From positions 1 through 64,000 of the forward strand of contig WHUZ01000132.1 of the NCBI GenBank assembly GCA_015179045.1: 64,000 nucleotides of DNA, given 5' to 3'. This document shows, one piece after another, positions 63,422-64,000 of the stretch. How positions within the stretch are numbered: the stretch's first letter is position 1; each line of letters opens with the position of its first letter. The notes beneath the pieces are model-generated. The model searched no databases. It was given only the letters and a program-made list of their open reading frames with translations, and was not told where the DNA came from. The translations under genes and the position numbers were made by a program. This DNA comes from Kalaharituber pfeilii (taxonomy: Eukaryota; Ascomycota; Pezizomycetes; Pezizales; Pezizaceae).

Positions 63422-64000
63422 ATGGATCCGACCAATAGATTCATGGCATTGGGCAGCCCAGCACCAAAAAACATGCCCGTAGGTGCCAAAACAACTCTGG
63501 CCAAGAGTACCCGTCTCGAGGCCCCACTGTACAAGTCTATCGCAGATCGGCTCGGCGGAGTCAATATGTCCGATATGCTTGATGCCGTGGGGGATGTCAT
63601 CGAACACATATATGCTTGCATAAAAGACCAGAAGACAAGACCAAACTTTGAACCAACAGACAGGTTCCTGGGTGAAATCAGGAGTGTGCATCGCGTCATT
63701 GCTGCTCTTGCACTAGCGGTGAAGACGGAATCATGCACAGAAATACACAATATGCACCTGAGGAAACCCTCAAAGGAAGGGGAATCACAAACTGACCCGG
63801 AGAAACCACCAAAGCTGTCATATGCAGCAGTTGTCTCCCAGAACATCCCGCCAAGAACACCCCCGGAAGGGGACAATTCTGACCGACCTCCGGTGGCACC
63901 ACCCAAAAGCCGAACAAAGTCCACTGCTTTCCAGTCCAAAAACGTGAAAGGGGGACAGAGTACCAGTCCCCCAAGCAGAAAATGTCCAAGAAACCATCTC
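63422..64000 (+). CDS. LINE ORF1 (gag-like) N-terminal part, runs off window
   Basis: A second LINE appears to start near 63240, with about 180 bp of 5' UTR, and the ATG at 63422 has a strong context (CCCACCATGG). The frame is open for 193 codons to the window edge. It begins MDPTNRFMALGSPAPK and includes a helical stretch and KLSYAAVVSQNIPPRTPPEG, the 'SYAAvv' motif common in Tad-type ORF1 proteins, followed by a Pro/Ser-rich basic region. It could be the intact 5' half of a full-length LINE; the family cannot be told from the visible part. Confidence 0.65.
   Translation, partial: MDPTNRFMALGSPAPKNMPVGAKTTLAKSTRLEAPLYKSIADRLGGVNMSDMLDAVGDVIEHIYACIKDQKTRPNFEPTDRFLGEIRSVHRVIAALALAVKTESCTEIHNMHLRKPSKEGESQTDPEKPPKLSYAAVVSQNIPPRTPPEGDNSDRPPVAPPKSRTKSTAFQSKNVKGGQSTSPPSRKCPRNHL

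Larger units (their letters stand above)
57160..64000 (+). mobile_element. LINE with ORF1 and endonuclease, nested interruptions
   Basis: A plus-strand element with about 430 bp of putative 5' UTR, ORF1 from 57594 and ORF2 from 62056. A foldback element at 59233-61246 splits ORF1, and sequence changes to the start of another LINE after about 63240, so most of the RT is missing. The coiled-coil ORF1 followed by zinc knuckles, then APE-type endonuclease, fits Tad/I-like LINEs. Family B membership is plausible but not shown because the 3' end is absent. The end coordinate includes the abutting second LINE. Confidence 0.75.

Overview
The window looks like a transposon-rich nuclear region of a filamentous ascomycete fungus. 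The evidence is short spliceosomal introns (47-77 nt), a NACHT-pentapeptide-WD40 (NWD) STAND gene pair, a Crinkler-like gene, Tad-like LINEs, a Ty1/copia element, Tc1/mariner, hAT-like and Mutator-like DNA elements, and no operons or tRNA/rRNA genes. A Pezizomycete would fit the NWD expansion and low gene density, but this is inference; nothing in the sequence names the species. The duplicated NWD block is not riddled with C-to-T changes, so RIP appears weak or absent here.

Layout. 0-5 kb: hairpin MITE end, a broken helicase-like gene with a 21-bp minisatellite, and a 56-bp satellite interrupted by a 1.7-kb LINE (family B). 5-8 kb: a foldback element carrying a solo LTR. 7.7-13.7 kb: a small intron-containing gene (Cys-rich, coiled coil), then a young copia element (LTRs differ at 2 of 263 positions) inserted in a LINE remnant. 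14-22 kb: MITEs, a 1-kb Tc1/mariner relic, truncated LINEs. 22-38.5 kb: a tandem segmental duplication. Each unit carries an NWD gene on the minus strand; the first (23.6-29.2 kb) assembles into an apparently intact 1,750-aa protein from seven exons, while the second is broken by frameshifts and a MITE. 39-42 kb: solo LTRs and MITEs. 42.5-44.9 kb: a Crinkler-like pseudogene. 45-49.6 kb: truncated LINEs and a long-armed foldback element. 49.7-56.7 kb: a 7-kb Mutator-like composite with 9-bp target duplications, with a second Mutator-like element nested in it. 57-64 kb: a LINE with ORF1 and endonuclease, interrupted by a 2-kb foldback (itself carrying a solo LTR) and cut at its right by the start of another LINE.

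The most striking theme is two LINE families (A and B) whose 3' ends are short GC-rich hairpins followed by poly(A). About twenty insertions of these tails are scattered through the window, most with exact 7-15 bp target-site duplications, and they are truncated to between about 1.7 kb and only 7 nt of element sequence. Many begin at or next to the base of the hairpin. Several have an empty-site paralogue inside the same window, so each insertion can be read directly.
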